Shown: positions 39,156 through 48,132 of the stretch, piece by piece
Layout of the letters: each line of letters starts with the position of its first letter
Position numbering within the stretch: the stretch's first letter is position 1
Assembly (NCBI GenBank): GCA_902517885.1
Contig: CABYDZ010000004.1
Span: 62,001 to 126,000, forward strand
Direction: 5' to 3'
Source: an uncultured Pelagibacteraceae bacterium
GTDB taxonomy: Bacteria > Pseudomonadota > Alphaproteobacteria > Pelagibacterales > AG-422-B15
Length of the DNA: 64,000 nucleotides
The notes under the pieces: model-generated
What the model saw: the letters and a program-made list of their open reading frames with translations, nothing else
Databases searched by the model: none
Told to the model about the DNA's origin: nothing
Position numbers and translations under genes: made by a program

Positions 39156-39824
39156 TTATTTTATTGCCACGCTCTCAATCATTAGTTCTCTTGACCATTT
39201 AAGAAAATTATTTTTAACTCTTTGATGTATAAAAGGTGAAATAAGATAACAAAAAAAATTAATCGATTTATATTTCCAAGTAATAGGCAGTTGTCTAAAA
39301 GTTCCTACATCATAATCTTTAAATTCCGTTATACGATATAAGTCGCGCAACGTCATTACTGTAAATGGCCTCTTGTGAGTATGATCATCATAGTAGATTC
39401 TCATATTTGATTCCCAATCGGGGATCAGATTGATCAATTTCCCCCCTTTTTTTAAAACTCTCTTAAAATCTAATATTATTGGTTCAGGATCAAATACATG
39501 CTCAAGAAAGCTTTTAGTGAATATTACATCAAAACTTTCATCATCGAATGGAATACAAGATTTATTATCAATACTATGCTCGACAAACTCAATACCGCTC
39601 TTTTCTAAATCTTTTTGGAAAGCCGTTGATTGATCTAAGCCAAAACAATGACTTCCAAAAGATTTGAAGCCTTGCAAGACCTCTCCTCTTCCACATCCAA
39701 CTTCTAAAATTTTATCTGTTTTTTTAATTTGATATTTATTGATCAATCTATTCGCCAGCAATAGAGGATAGTTAGTTCTTGGAACTAATTTTTCATCATA
39801 TATTGTTTTTAAATAATCTGGCAT
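39156..39824 (-). CDS. Class I SAM-dependent methyltransferase
   Basis: A 222-aa methyltransferase with motif I 'ILEVGCGRGEVLQGFKSFG' near 39-57, 'FDVIFTKSFLEHVFDP' near 99 and 'GGKLINLIPDW' near 127. It is the last gene of a leftward group running from the ABC transporter at 43,407. It is likely to methylate a glycan or an intermediate; no specific substrate is visible. Confidence 0.85.
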   Translation of the reverse strand: MPDYLKTIYDEKLVPRTNYPLLLANRLINKYQIKKTDKILEVGCGRGEVLQGFKSFGSHCFGLDQSTAFQKDLEKSGIEFVEHSIDNKSCIPFDDESFDVIFTKSFLEHVFDPEPIILDFKRVLKKGGKLINLIPDWESNMRIYYDDHTHKRPFTVMTLRDLYRITEFKDYDVGTFRQLPITWKYKSINFFCYLISPFIHQRVKNNFLKWSRELMIESVAIK

Positions 39825-39842
39825 AAACTGAGATTGTTTCAG

Positions 39843-41180
39843 TTACAAAGTAGATAAGATTTTACTTAATTCCTCATCAATGATTTTGAATGAATTAACT
39901 ATTTTATCTTCTTTCATACTTAGAGGAGGTCCAAATTTTATTGTTTCTCGATTTGTTTTAACGAGCAAAATCCCTCTTGATAGACATGCAAAACAAAGTC
40001 TATTTGCTATTTCAACTCCCTTTTGTTCCCCAGGAGATCCAAAATGTACAGCTGCAAGAAGACCTTTCCCACAAACAAGAGAAATCACATTACTATATTT
40101 ATTTTTTAATCTATTTAGTTCATCAAGTAAGACCTTGCCCATTTTTTCTGAATTCTCAATTAATCCTTCTTCAATTATTACTCGTAACGATGCCTCAGCT
40201 GCCGCGCATGCAATTGGGTTTCCTGAGTGAGTTGAGCTCATATTCCCTGCTCCAGGAAGATCAATAAGTTCAGCAGACGTTAATATAGCTGATAATGGCA
40301 GGCTTGAGCTTATCCCTTTTCCACAACAAATAATATCTGGAGTAACACTGTAATGCTCATACCCAAATAATTTTCCTGTTCTTCCAAAGCCAGACTGCAT
40401 CTCATCAAAGCACATGTAAATATCATTTTTCTTGGCTAACTTATCTAATGCTAGCATATACTCAGATGGGTAAAAAATTGCCCCATAGCCCTGAAACGTT
40501 TCAATCATAAATCCAGCAATATCTTTATCTAATTCAATATTTTCCCTAGCGCAGAGTTCATTTATATCTTTCATAAATTGCTCTCCTGAATTTGAATTAT
40601 ATTTTTCTAACCATGGGTAAGGGAAAGGTAAAAAATGAATATTTGGGTCTTTAAATCCGAACCATGATTTTTGTTCTTCATTTCCAGACATGCCTTGTGC
40701 TCCTAAAGTTCTGCCGTGCCAGGCTCCTTGAAAGCATATAATGCCATTTCTTCTCTTATTTTTTTTAATTCCACCTAGTCTCATTAGCTTTAATCCTGCT
40801 TCAGTAGCTTCAGAACCTGCTGAAGTTAAAAATGCTTTTTCAAAATTTGAAGGAGTAACTTTTAGTAAATATTCTAAATAGGATACCCGATATTTATTTA
40901 AGTATGTATAGGTGTGTAATACTCCTTTAGTAGTCGCTTCAACAATTGCATTTACAACTCTTGGATGTGAATGACCAGCATTTGCTACAAAAATACCACT
41001 TGTAAAATCCGTATATACATTACCATATTCATCATAAACTTCCTCACCCACAGCATGATCCCATACTAGAGGAAGTTGACCATGCATAGTACTTGCTTCT
41101 ATTTTTGATAATTTATTCTGGAGTATATTAAAGTTATCCAGGTTTTTTTGATAAAGTGAACTACTAAATTTATTACTCAT
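39843..41180 (-). CDS. Class III PLP-dependent aminotransferase
   Basis: A 445-aa aminotransferase of the ornithine/GABA aminotransferase class. 'AFLTSAGSEATEAGLKLMR' near 115, 'WHGRTLGAQGMSGNE' near 152, 'CFDEMQSGFGRTGKLFGYEH' near 256 and the PLP lysine in 'DIICCGKGISSSLPLSAI' near 281 are clear. Partners in this group are a VOC-fold protein and an ABC exporter. The substrate may be an omega-amino group on a glycan building block, but 4-aminobutyrate-type amines are equally possible. Confidence 0.9.
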   Translation of the reverse strand: MSNKFSSSLYQKNLDNFNILQNKLSKIEASTMHGQLPLVWDHAVGEEVYDEYGNVYTDFTSGIFVANAGHSHPRVVNAIVEATTKGVLHTYTYLNKYRVSYLEYLLKVTPSNFEKAFLTSAGSEATEAGLKLMRLGGIKKNKRRNGIICFQGAWHGRTLGAQGMSGNEEQKSWFGFKDPNIHFLPFPYPWLEKYNSNSGEQFMKDINELCARENIELDKDIAGFMIETFQGYGAIFYPSEYMLALDKLAKKNDIYMCFDEMQSGFGRTGKLFGYEHYSVTPDIICCGKGISSSLPLSAILTSAELIDLPGAGNMSSTHSGNPIACAAAEASLRVIIEEGLIENSEKMGKVLLDELNRLKNKYSNVISLVCGKGLLAAVHFGSPGEQKGVEIANRLCFACLSRGILLVKTNRETIKFGPPLSMKEDKIVNSFKIIDEELSKILSTL

Positions 41181-41207
41181 ACTTTATTTAATTTATATTT
41201 AATAAAA

Positions 41208-41642
41208 CTATATAATTTCAACCACTTCAACTCTGTATTTATCTGGATCAAAAATAAAAAAAACATTTGCTATTCCTTCATTAGATCTGATTGGTTCGGA
41301 AAGGGTTTCAATTTCATTATTGATACAGTGTTCATAAAAATCTCTGGCATTTTTAACTTGAATTGCTATATGTGCTTCGCCCACAGAATAGAGTTGTTCA
41401 TAGTTTCTGGAATAAGATACACCATCACCATGATACTTTAAAAGTTCAATAACAGAACCATCAGGACTTTTCATTTTTACCATATGAACATTCATATCTT
41501 TTGTTCCAGCAAGATTGTTTATTCCTTCGCTTCCATCCCAAAAATCTTGAAGAACCTGGAAACCAATTTTATTGACATAAAAATTAACAGATCTTTCCAT
41601 ATCACTTACAATTAATCCAGCGTGTCTTATACCTAATAACAT
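41208..41642 (-). CDS. VOC (glyoxalase/dioxygenase fold) family protein
   Basis: A 144-aa vicinal-oxygen-chelate protein. 'GIRHAGLIVSDMERSVNFYVNKIGFQV' region starts the first beta-alpha-beta repeat; a second begins near 'EAHIAIQVKNARDFYEHC'. Metal ligand candidates are H8, E63, H92 and E140 (approximate). 'VFFIFDPDKYRVEVVEI' is a typical ending. A lyase, epimerase or resistance role cannot be separated by sequence. It lies between the aminotransferase and ABC transporter genes. Confidence 0.85.
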   Translation of the reverse strand: MLLGIRHAGLIVSDMERSVNFYVNKIGFQVLQDFWDGSEGINNLAGTKDMNVHMVKMKSPDGSVIELLKYHGDGVSYSRNYEQLYSVGEAHIAIQVKNARDFYEHCINNEIETLSEPIRSNEGIANVFFIFDPDKYRVEVVEII

Positions 41643-41673
41643 TTTTTTAAAATTTTATTTAATAATTTTCTAT

Positions 41674-43407
41674 TTATACCTTATTTTCTGAAAGTCTACC
41701 ATTATTTAGGGAGTAAATATATTCACAATTTTCTATAATTGATTTTTTATGAGAGATAATGATTATTGTTTTGTTATTTTGTAAGTTATAAATTTCTTTC
41801 ATAAATTCTTTTTCCGTTTTTCCATCTAACGAATTAGTTGACTCATCAAAAACAAGTACTTCAGGTTCATTATAGATAGCTCTTGCAATACCAACTCTTT
41901 GTCTTTGACCCCCCGATAACCTTAATCCCCTTTCACCTAAATAAGTATCGTATCCATCTTTCAACTCATTGAGTAACTCATTTAGCTGTGAGACTTTTAT
42001 TGCTTTATCTAGAAGTTTATAATTAATATTTTCATCTTTAATTCCTAAAGCAATATTTCTTGCAAGCGTATCATCAGATAAATAAATAGTTTGGGGCACA
42101 TAACCAATTAATTTTTGCCAGGAAGAAATATTATTGTTTATGTCAATGCCATCGACCATTATTTGACCTGAAGATGTTTTTAGTAGACCTAGAATAATAT
42201 CAACTAGGGTACTTTTTCCTGCTCCACTTGGCCCTTCTATGCCAATTGTAGATCCCTTTGGGATTTTAAGACTTACATTTGTCAATGCTTTTCTATCAGA
42301 TCCACTATAAGAAAAATCTACATTTTTAATTTCAATTAAATTATTAAAATTGATTTGATTTTTATTTATACTGTCATCTTTAGATTCTCTATATTGAATT
42401 ATATTCCTATCTATACGATTTAAGATTGGAATAACAGGCTTGAAAAATCTTAGAGTTTGTACATTTGCTACAATTCTTGTCACCAGTGGCATAAGCCTAT
42501 AGCCAGCTGCACCAAAAATACTTAGAGTAAAAAGTGTACTATTTATTGAATGATTCATAGTTATTGAAAATAATATCACTGAAATTATCAAAACTATTGC
42601 CAATGTCTCAAAAAAGAATTTAGGAACTTGCTGCACCACAGCTTGGTTTCTTGCTACTTCAGAGTAAAGTTTATTACTTTTTTCATATCTTTCTGTAGAC
42701 TCATTTATTCTTCCTAAGAGAATTATATTCTTAATTGAACCCAGTCCTTCTTGAACATATTGGATTCTTTTGCCTTCGTGCAGCTGTCTTTTCTCACCCC
42801 AAGAAGTATTGTATTTTTTAATATTTACATAAAATAAGTATCCAGAACCAGCTAAGAGACCAAGTACTATCGTTGCCATCCAAAAATCAACATAAGTAAT
42901 AAGTATAATCAGCGCAACAAATATGATCGTATCTGCAATAATTAATACAGATGCATTTACTACGGTAATAAAAGCAGTAACTTCAGTAGTTACATTTCTT
43001 ATTAGTTGAGCAGAATTATTCAAAAGATGAAATTCATATTCTTGATTTAGATAGCCTCTAAACATTTTGAAAGAAAGATTAGCTTGAAGATCAAAAATAA
43101 ATTTTTGTTGAAACCATAGCAGATAACTTAAAAAAATATTTTTTAAAAGAAAAACTAACGCCATAAAAATTCCAGCAAAAATAATTTGAGAATTTTTTTC
43201 TTCATAACCCATTTCAACAAAAATTCTATCTAAAAAAAACCATTTTTCTTCAACACCCTGGTTAAAGACTGATGTTAGTACTGGTATGATTGCACCAATA
43301 CTTATTGTTTCTAGGATCATCGAAATGAAAACAATTAGCATTAAATAATAGAATCTTGTCTTTTCAGTTTTATCTAAAAATTTAAATATATTTTTAATTA
43401 GAAGCAT
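41674..43407 (-). CDS. ABC exporter, fused membrane and ATPase domains (MsbA/PglK-like)
   Basis: A 577-aa half-transporter. The N-terminal region (about 1-320) has six hydrophobic segments. The C-terminal ATPase shows Walker A 'GPSGAGKSTLVD' near 391, Q-loop 'YVPQTIYLSDDT', signature 'LRLSGGQRQRVGIARAIY' near 492 and Walker B 'EVLVFDEST' near 515. Within a glycan island, a flippase for lipid-linked oligosaccharide (PglK type) is the most likely role. First gene of the leftward group, divergent from the sulfotransferase across 70 bp. Confidence 0.93.
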   Translation of the reverse strand: MLLIKNIFKFLDKTEKTRFYYLMLIVFISMILETISIGAIIPVLTSVFNQGVEEKWFFLDRIFVEMGYEEKNSQIIFAGIFMALVFLLKNIFLSYLLWFQQKFIFDLQANLSFKMFRGYLNQEYEFHLLNNSAQLIRNVTTEVTAFITVVNASVLIIADTIIFVALIILITYVDFWMATIVLGLLAGSGYLFYVNIKKYNTSWGEKRQLHEGKRIQYVQEGLGSIKNIILLGRINESTERYEKSNKLYSEVARNQAVVQQVPKFFFETLAIVLIISVILFSITMNHSINSTLFTLSIFGAAGYRLMPLVTRIVANVQTLRFFKPVIPILNRIDRNIIQYRESKDDSINKNQINFNNLIEIKNVDFSYSGSDRKALTNVSLKIPKGSTIGIEGPSGAGKSTLVDIILGLLKTSSGQIMVDGIDINNNISSWQKLIGYVPQTIYLSDDTLARNIALGIKDENINYKLLDKAIKVSQLNELLNELKDGYDTYLGERGLRLSGGQRQRVGIARAIYNEPEVLVFDESTNSLDGKTEKEFMKEIYNLQNNKTIIIISHKKSIIENCEYIYSLNNGRLSENKV

Positions 43408-43441
43408 TTCTTTTGCTTTGGTTATGGAACTAAATATTTAG

Positions 43442-43468
43442 TTTACTCAAAGCTAGTTATATTATAAT
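43442..43468 (+). promoter_or_regulatory. Candidate promoter of the sulfotransferase operon
   Basis: TTTACT (43442-43447) and TATAAT (43463-43468) are separated by 15 bp. Transcription would start close to the ATG at 43478, giving a very short or absent leader. Confidence 0.35.
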
Positions 43469-43477
43469 TATCATTTT

Positions 43478-44506
43478 ATGAAACCATTATTTATTACAGG
43501 GGTTTACAGAAGTGGGACAACTTTAGTTAGTAACATATTAAGAAAGCATCCTGAATTAGATATCACATATGATTCAGTGAACTATTTTAGATATGTCATA
43601 AAAAAAAATATTGAGGCAGCAAAATATATTGAGATTACAAAGTCTATTGAGAAAAGGATGAGTGATAGGTACTCAATTAAATTAAACAGTGAAAAAATCA
43701 TAAATGATATTGAAAAGAGTAAAAAAGATATTGATCATGCGGTAATTTATTCTTGTATTATGAATAATTTATTTAGCTACAGTAACAACCGATGGGGTGA
43801 AAAGAGTGTTTTAGAATGGACAAGTATTCCAAAGTTTTTGAAAATGTATGAAGATAGCCAAGCAATTCATATTATAAGAGATCCAAGAGATGTATTAGCA
43901 TCTAGAAAATACATGACTATTGCTCCAGGCAAACAGTATTTGGATACAATTTTTAATTGTATGCATTCTATGCAATGTGCAATTAAATACAAAACTCAAC
44001 TACCTAGTGATAGATACTTATTAATTTCGTATGAAGAGCTAATTTTGCAAAAAGAAAAAACTACAAAAAAAATTTTTAAGTTTTTAAAGGAGGAATTTTA
44101 TGATGATCTTATCGAATATGAGAATTTAATTGACAATAAAGGCGAAGCTCTAAGTGTGAATACTCACTCTTCCTATTCAGATACTAATCCAAATAATTTA
44201 ATTGGCAGATGGAGAGAAAAATTAGACTCAGAAGACATAATGCTTACACAACTATTATTAAAGAATTATATGAAAAATTTCCATTATGAAATTGATCAAA
44301 ATTATAACAATTCTAATGACTCAAAAATAGCTGAAAAAGTTTTTGAGGATGATGCATTACTAAAAAAAAGATGGTTAAATTATAAGAAAACTGGTGAGGG
44401 AGTAGAAGACTTTACAAATGATCCAACAGATCCTGAAAACTGGGTTAAAAGATCAGGTATTGATGGAAAAGGGGCCGGTAAGGGATATAAGAAATTCAAA
44501 ACTTAA
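43478..44506 (+). CDS. Sulfotransferase family protein
   Basis: A 342-aa PAPS-dependent sulfotransferase. The 5'-phosphosulfate loop is GVYRSGTT at residues 8-15 and the 3'-phosphate motif is 'HIIRDPRDVLASRKYM' near 133-148. A C-terminal segment contains 'RWREKL' and an acidic tail 'DPTDPENWVKRSGIDGKG'. It probably sulfates a surface glycan. It opens a rightward gene series that runs to the window end. Confidence 0.88.
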   Translation: MKPLFITGVYRSGTTLVSNILRKHPELDITYDSVNYFRYVIKKNIEAAKYIEITKSIEKRMSDRYSIKLNSEKIINDIEKSKKDIDHAVIYSCIMNNLFSYSNNRWGEKSVLEWTSIPKFLKMYEDSQAIHIIRDPRDVLASRKYMTIAPGKQYLDTIFNCMHSMQCAIKYKTQLPSDRYLLISYEELILQKEKTTKKIFKFLKEEFYDDLIEYENLIDNKGEALSVNTHSSYSDTNPNNLIGRWREKLDSEDIMLTQLLLKNYMKNFHYEIDQNYNNSNDSKIAEKVFEDDALLKKRWLNYKKTGEGVEDFTNDPTDPENWVKRSGIDGKGAGKGYKKFKT

Positions 44507-44511
44507 ATTAA

Positions 44512-45633
44512 ATGATAGGTCTAAAATTTATTAAAAGTTTTTTTATAATTTTTATAAACGCAAAAAAAAATTATTTATTTCCCACGTATAAAGATATTGT
44601 AATTTACCAAAAAGTTAACAGCGAGATTTTTGAAAGATATTTTTATCCTGATGATTTAGTGGTACTCGATCGAAATTTTAGCCTAAATATACCTGTTTTG
44701 CTATTATCCTTTATTTCTTGTATTTGCCATAAAAGCTGGACACCATACTACCGTCTATTCATAAAGTTAACTAGAGCTAAATGTGTATTAACTTTTATGC
44801 ACAACGATCCTGACTTTTATCAGCTTAAAGAATCTGATGATAAAGTCTTTATATCAATTCAGAATGGAATTATTTTGGGTAAGCAAACCTGGCTAAAAGA
44901 AGATCGTATTTATAAATCAGATTATTTCTTATGTTTTGGAACTTCTACGCAACATGAGTTTAAAAATATAATTGACACAAAATTCAAATCTATAGGGTCA
45001 TTTAAAAATAATATTTACTCAAAAAATAAAATAGAAGAAAAAGAAAATTGTATTACATTTATTTCACAATATAAGTTAAATAGATCTATCAAAGAATTTT
45101 TTACAATTGAAAAGAAAATTCTTCCATATTTAAACAATTATTGTAAAGAAAATAAATTTATATTTAAGATTTGTGGAAGCAATTTAAATTTTGCGAAGGA
45201 AGAAAAAGAGTTCTACCAGGAAATTATTAAAGATGATTTTATTTTTCTTCCTAAGAAAAATGTAGATACAAGTTACAAATATTTAGAAAGTTCAGAAATT
45301 AATGTAGCTATTGATTCTACTTTAGGCTTAGAAAGTTTGGCATCTGGTCATAAGACAGCAATATTTATGGTAAGAGGAAAAAAATTAAATTTAAATAATT
45401 GGTATTTCGGAAAACATATAAACAACATATCTGAAAATGGACCATTTTGGTGTATTGAAGATAAATTTTCTGAATATGATAGAATTCTTAATTATTTAAA
45501 AAACATAGATATAGAGAAATGGCAAAAGTATCATAGTGAATTAATTTCGAAAATTATTGGATTTGATAAAGATAATAGTATATTTAAGGATATTCTTCTT
45601 AAGAATAATGTGCCCCATAAGAATATAAGATAA
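44512..45633 (+). CDS. Putative surface-polysaccharide transferase, GT-B-like, unassigned
   Basis: A 373-aa protein without a firm family. The pattern 'KVFISIQNGIILG' near 122, 'YFLCFGTSTQHEF' near 142 and 'IDSTLGLESLASGHKTAIF' near 264 resembles the nucleotide-binding half of capsular polysaccharide/CDP-glycerol glycerophosphotransferase and LIC12162-like proteins (HG motif replaced by QNG; conserved S-T-L-G-x-E). A weakly hydrophobic N-terminus could touch the membrane. It follows the sulfotransferase by 5 bp. The role is inferred from pattern and context only. Confidence 0.7.
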   Translation: MIGLKFIKSFFIIFINAKKNYLFPTYKDIVIYQKVNSEIFERYFYPDDLVVLDRNFSLNIPVLLLSFISCICHKSWTPYYRLFIKLTRAKCVLTFMHNDPDFYQLKESDDKVFISIQNGIILGKQTWLKEDRIYKSDYFLCFGTSTQHEFKNIIDTKFKSIGSFKNNIYSKNKIEEKENCITFISQYKLNRSIKEFFTIEKKILPYLNNYCKENKFIFKICGSNLNFAKEEKEFYQEIIKDDFIFLPKKNVDTSYKYLESSEINVAIDSTLGLESLASGHKTAIFMVRGKKLNLNNWYFGKHINNISENGPFWCIEDKFSEYDRILNYLKNIDIEKWQKYHSELISKIIGFDKDNSIFKDILLKNNVPHKNIR

Positions 45634-45682
45634 TATTGATCTAAATCAGAAAATTTTTGTTATTAAACTAAATATTAAAATA

Positions 45683-46432
45683 ATGAAACTCTCAAAAGAT
45701 AAAATTAATTTAATAAAAAAACATTATGATCTAAATGGATACATTGTAGTTAGAGGATTATTTGACAAAGAAACAATATTATCTGCTGAAAAATATCTAT
45801 GGACCTATATAGAAGATAACATCAAAAATTTTGATAAGAAGGAAGTTAACTTTACGAAAAATGGAGATATTAATTCAATTCATAATTTTTCAAAATGGCC
45901 GTGGGTAAAAAAATTAAGAGATAACAAAAATCTAAAAAAAATTGTTAACAAACTAATCGGTAATCAAGCAAAAAACTTTGGGGCAGAGCTTTTTGCAAAA
46001 CCAGCAAAATCTGGAATGCCTGCGCCAATGCATCAAGATAATTATTACTGGTGCATAGATAATGCATGTGCGCTTACAGTTTGGATATCTTTCGGGGCGT
46101 CAAATAAGAAAAATGGTGGAATATATTATTTAAAAAAAACCCATAAATTTGGTATTCTTGAGCATAAAAGATCATATGCCCCTGGAAGTTCACAAACATT
46201 AAAATATCAGGAAAATCTTAAAAGTTTCAAAAAAATATATCCAAATTTACAAGCTGGAGATTGCGTAATACATCATTGTTTGTCTGTTCATGGAAGTGAG
46301 AAAAATAACAGTAATATTCCAAGAGTTGGCTGCACTCTTAGATATATCGGAAAAAATTCAAAGATAGATTCTATTATGAAAATGAAGTATGAGAAGGATC
46401 TAAAAAAGCATTATAAAAAAATTATGAGATAG
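45683..46432 (+). CDS. Phytanoyl-CoA dioxygenase (PhyH) family protein
   Basis: A 249-aa Fe(II)/2-oxoglutarate-dependent oxygenase. Iron ligands are H117-x-D119 ('PMHQDNYYW') and H203 ('LSVHGSEKN'), with an arginine at 214 or 220 for 2-oxoglutarate. N-terminal 'DLNGYIVVRGLFDKE' is a typical PhyH opening. It probably hydroxylates a sugar, lipid or amine in the glycan pathway. A second oxygenase-like gene follows after 7 bp. Confidence 0.88.
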   Translation: MKLSKDKINLIKKHYDLNGYIVVRGLFDKETILSAEKYLWTYIEDNIKNFDKKEVNFTKNGDINSIHNFSKWPWVKKLRDNKNLKKIVNKLIGNQAKNFGAELFAKPAKSGMPAPMHQDNYYWCIDNACALTVWISFGASNKKNGGIYYLKKTHKFGILEHKRSYAPGSSQTLKYQENLKSFKKIYPNLQAGDCVIHHCLSVHGSEKNNSNIPRVGCTLRYIGKNSKIDSIMKMKYEKDLKKHYKKIMR

Positions 46433-46439
46433 GTTTTTA

Positions 46440-47540
46440 ATGAATGCTGATTATAAAAACTTATTTTTAGATAAAAATCAATTTTTAATTGATAATACAA
46501 CTAATTTTGCAGACCAAATCGTTAATATAGTTAATGTAATAAATGAGTTTACACATTTAAATAAAAATTGGGTTAAAAAAGATTGTCTTCAAAATTTGTC
46601 TGAGCAGGATCTGATAGAAATACAAGACTCCGTTTCAAACGATGCGCAAGAAGAATTAGTAAAAATAATTAAACCATATGTAGAGCCGAAAATAGTTGAA
46701 TTATTTGGCAAAAAACAAGAAATCAATATTAGAGTAAGTGCACAAATAAAAAGTAGGTGGAAGAACGAAGTATTGAATGAAAATAGACGAGTTATATTAG
46801 GTAAGAATGGATTTAATGAACATGAAAATAAACCTAACATGGCATTTCCTACTAGGGCCCATCAAGATTTAGATAATAATGGAAATCGTAGTAGTCATGT
46901 AATAATTTTTTATTTTCAGATGACTGAAAATTATGAAAATTGTTCAATGCTTCAAATAGGAAACATCGATAAAGATTTATGTATTATTGATAATGATATG
47001 AGAAATGGTTATCCAAATGAAATGACTTCAAGAGCTCAAAATGAGATAAATTGGTTAGCACCAAAAATTAAACCTGGTGATATTTCTCTAATGAGTCCAC
47101 TAACTATTCACCGTAGCACTCCTATATCAGAAATACCAAGAATAGCACTGAATGTAAAATTTCAACCAACTACATTAGACTATATAAAGTTGATCTATAA
47201 TGAGGACTTAGACAAAATAAAAAAAATTTCTGATCGAAATGAAAAATTAATTCTACTAAAATCAATGATAGACAAAAATATTAATAAAAATAGAGGTTTA
47301 TCATTAGAAAAAGCTACGATTTCGTTGCTCTTAAATGATCGTAAAAGTTTTTATGATGATATAAGAAAGTTGTTCACTTATGAAATATCTCAAAAAAATT
47401 TGGATAAAATAGCTGCTGGATGTATTTTGCGAAAATCAGTTTATTTTGTAAATGATAATGATTTGAAATGTTTAAATAATCCAATTGAAAATTTTGTCGA
47501 CAAGTCCTGTGCATCATCGATTTTAAAAACAATTAATTAG
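46440..47540 (+). CDS. Putative second Fe(II)/2-oxoglutarate oxygenase (PhyH-like, divergent)
   Basis: A 366-aa protein without an immediately recognisable family. It nevertheless carries a plausible facial triad: H141-x-D143 in 'RAHQDLDNNG' and H224 in 'LTIHRSTP', followed by R234 in 'IPRIALNVKF'. The order and spacing match the PhyH-like gene just upstream. The C-terminal 120 residues extend beyond the oxygenase core and show no motif. Function is inferred. Confidence 0.7.
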   Translation: MNADYKNLFLDKNQFLIDNTTNFADQIVNIVNVINEFTHLNKNWVKKDCLQNLSEQDLIEIQDSVSNDAQEELVKIIKPYVEPKIVELFGKKQEINIRVSAQIKSRWKNEVLNENRRVILGKNGFNEHENKPNMAFPTRAHQDLDNNGNRSSHVIIFYFQMTENYENCSMLQIGNIDKDLCIIDNDMRNGYPNEMTSRAQNEINWLAPKIKPGDISLMSPLTIHRSTPISEIPRIALNVKFQPTTLDYIKLIYNEDLDKIKKISDRNEKLILLKSMIDKNINKNRGLSLEKATISLLLNDRKSFYDDIRKLFTYEISQKNLDKIAAGCILRKSVYFVNDNDLKCLNNPIENFVDKSCASSILKTIN

Positions 47541-47547
47541 AGTTTAA

Positions 47548-48066
47548 ATGTCAAATTATTCAATTTATTTAGAAGAATTCACTGAACAACATGATTTTTC
47601 AGATTACTTAAAACTTGTAAATGATAAAAATAATACTTATGCGATTGAAGGGATAGATGAAAAAAGAATAACAAAAAAAGAATTAATTAAATTTATAAAT
47701 GAATATGATGGAATTTTATACGGGATTTTTAACGAAAAAAAAAGACACATTGGAAATCTTAGTTTTAGCAAAATTGATGATCGAAAGAAAATTTGTAATA
47801 CAGGCATACTTTTGTCTCAATCTTACCAAGGATGTGGCTACGCGTTTCAAGCAATGGTATTAGGGCTTGGAAATATTTTTGACAATTTTAATATTGATAC
47901 TGTTCAATTATTTGTATTAGAGTCAAATCTCTCGGCAATCAGACTTTATGAGAAATTAGGTTTTCAGCTTCAAGGAGTTGCTCATAATCAGTTTTTTAAA
48001 AACGGACAATATAAAGACTCATTAGAATACAGAATTGAAAAAAGAAATTTTAAATATTACCCCTAG
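47548..48066 (+). CDS. GNAT family N-acetyltransferase
   Basis: A 172-aa acetyltransferase of the RimJ/RimL type. Acetyl-CoA-binding motif A is in 'ILLSQSYQGCGYAFQAM' near 91-107, and 'VLESNLSAIRLYEKLGFQLQGV' near 130-151 is the motif B region. It probably acetylates an amino sugar of the island, as PseH or LegH-type steps do, though this subfamily is broad. Confidence 0.87.
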   Translation: MSNYSIYLEEFTEQHDFSDYLKLVNDKNNTYAIEGIDEKRITKKELIKFINEYDGILYGIFNEKKRHIGNLSFSKIDDRKKICNTGILLSQSYQGCGYAFQAMVLGLGNIFDNFNIDTVQLFVLESNLSAIRLYEKLGFQLQGVAHNQFFKNGQYKDSLEYRIEKRNFKYYP

Positions 48067-48132
48067 CTAAAATGAAACTTGGAAAACAATAGAAACTAGT
48101 ATATTTGATTTGATAGATTAAAGGATAATTTT

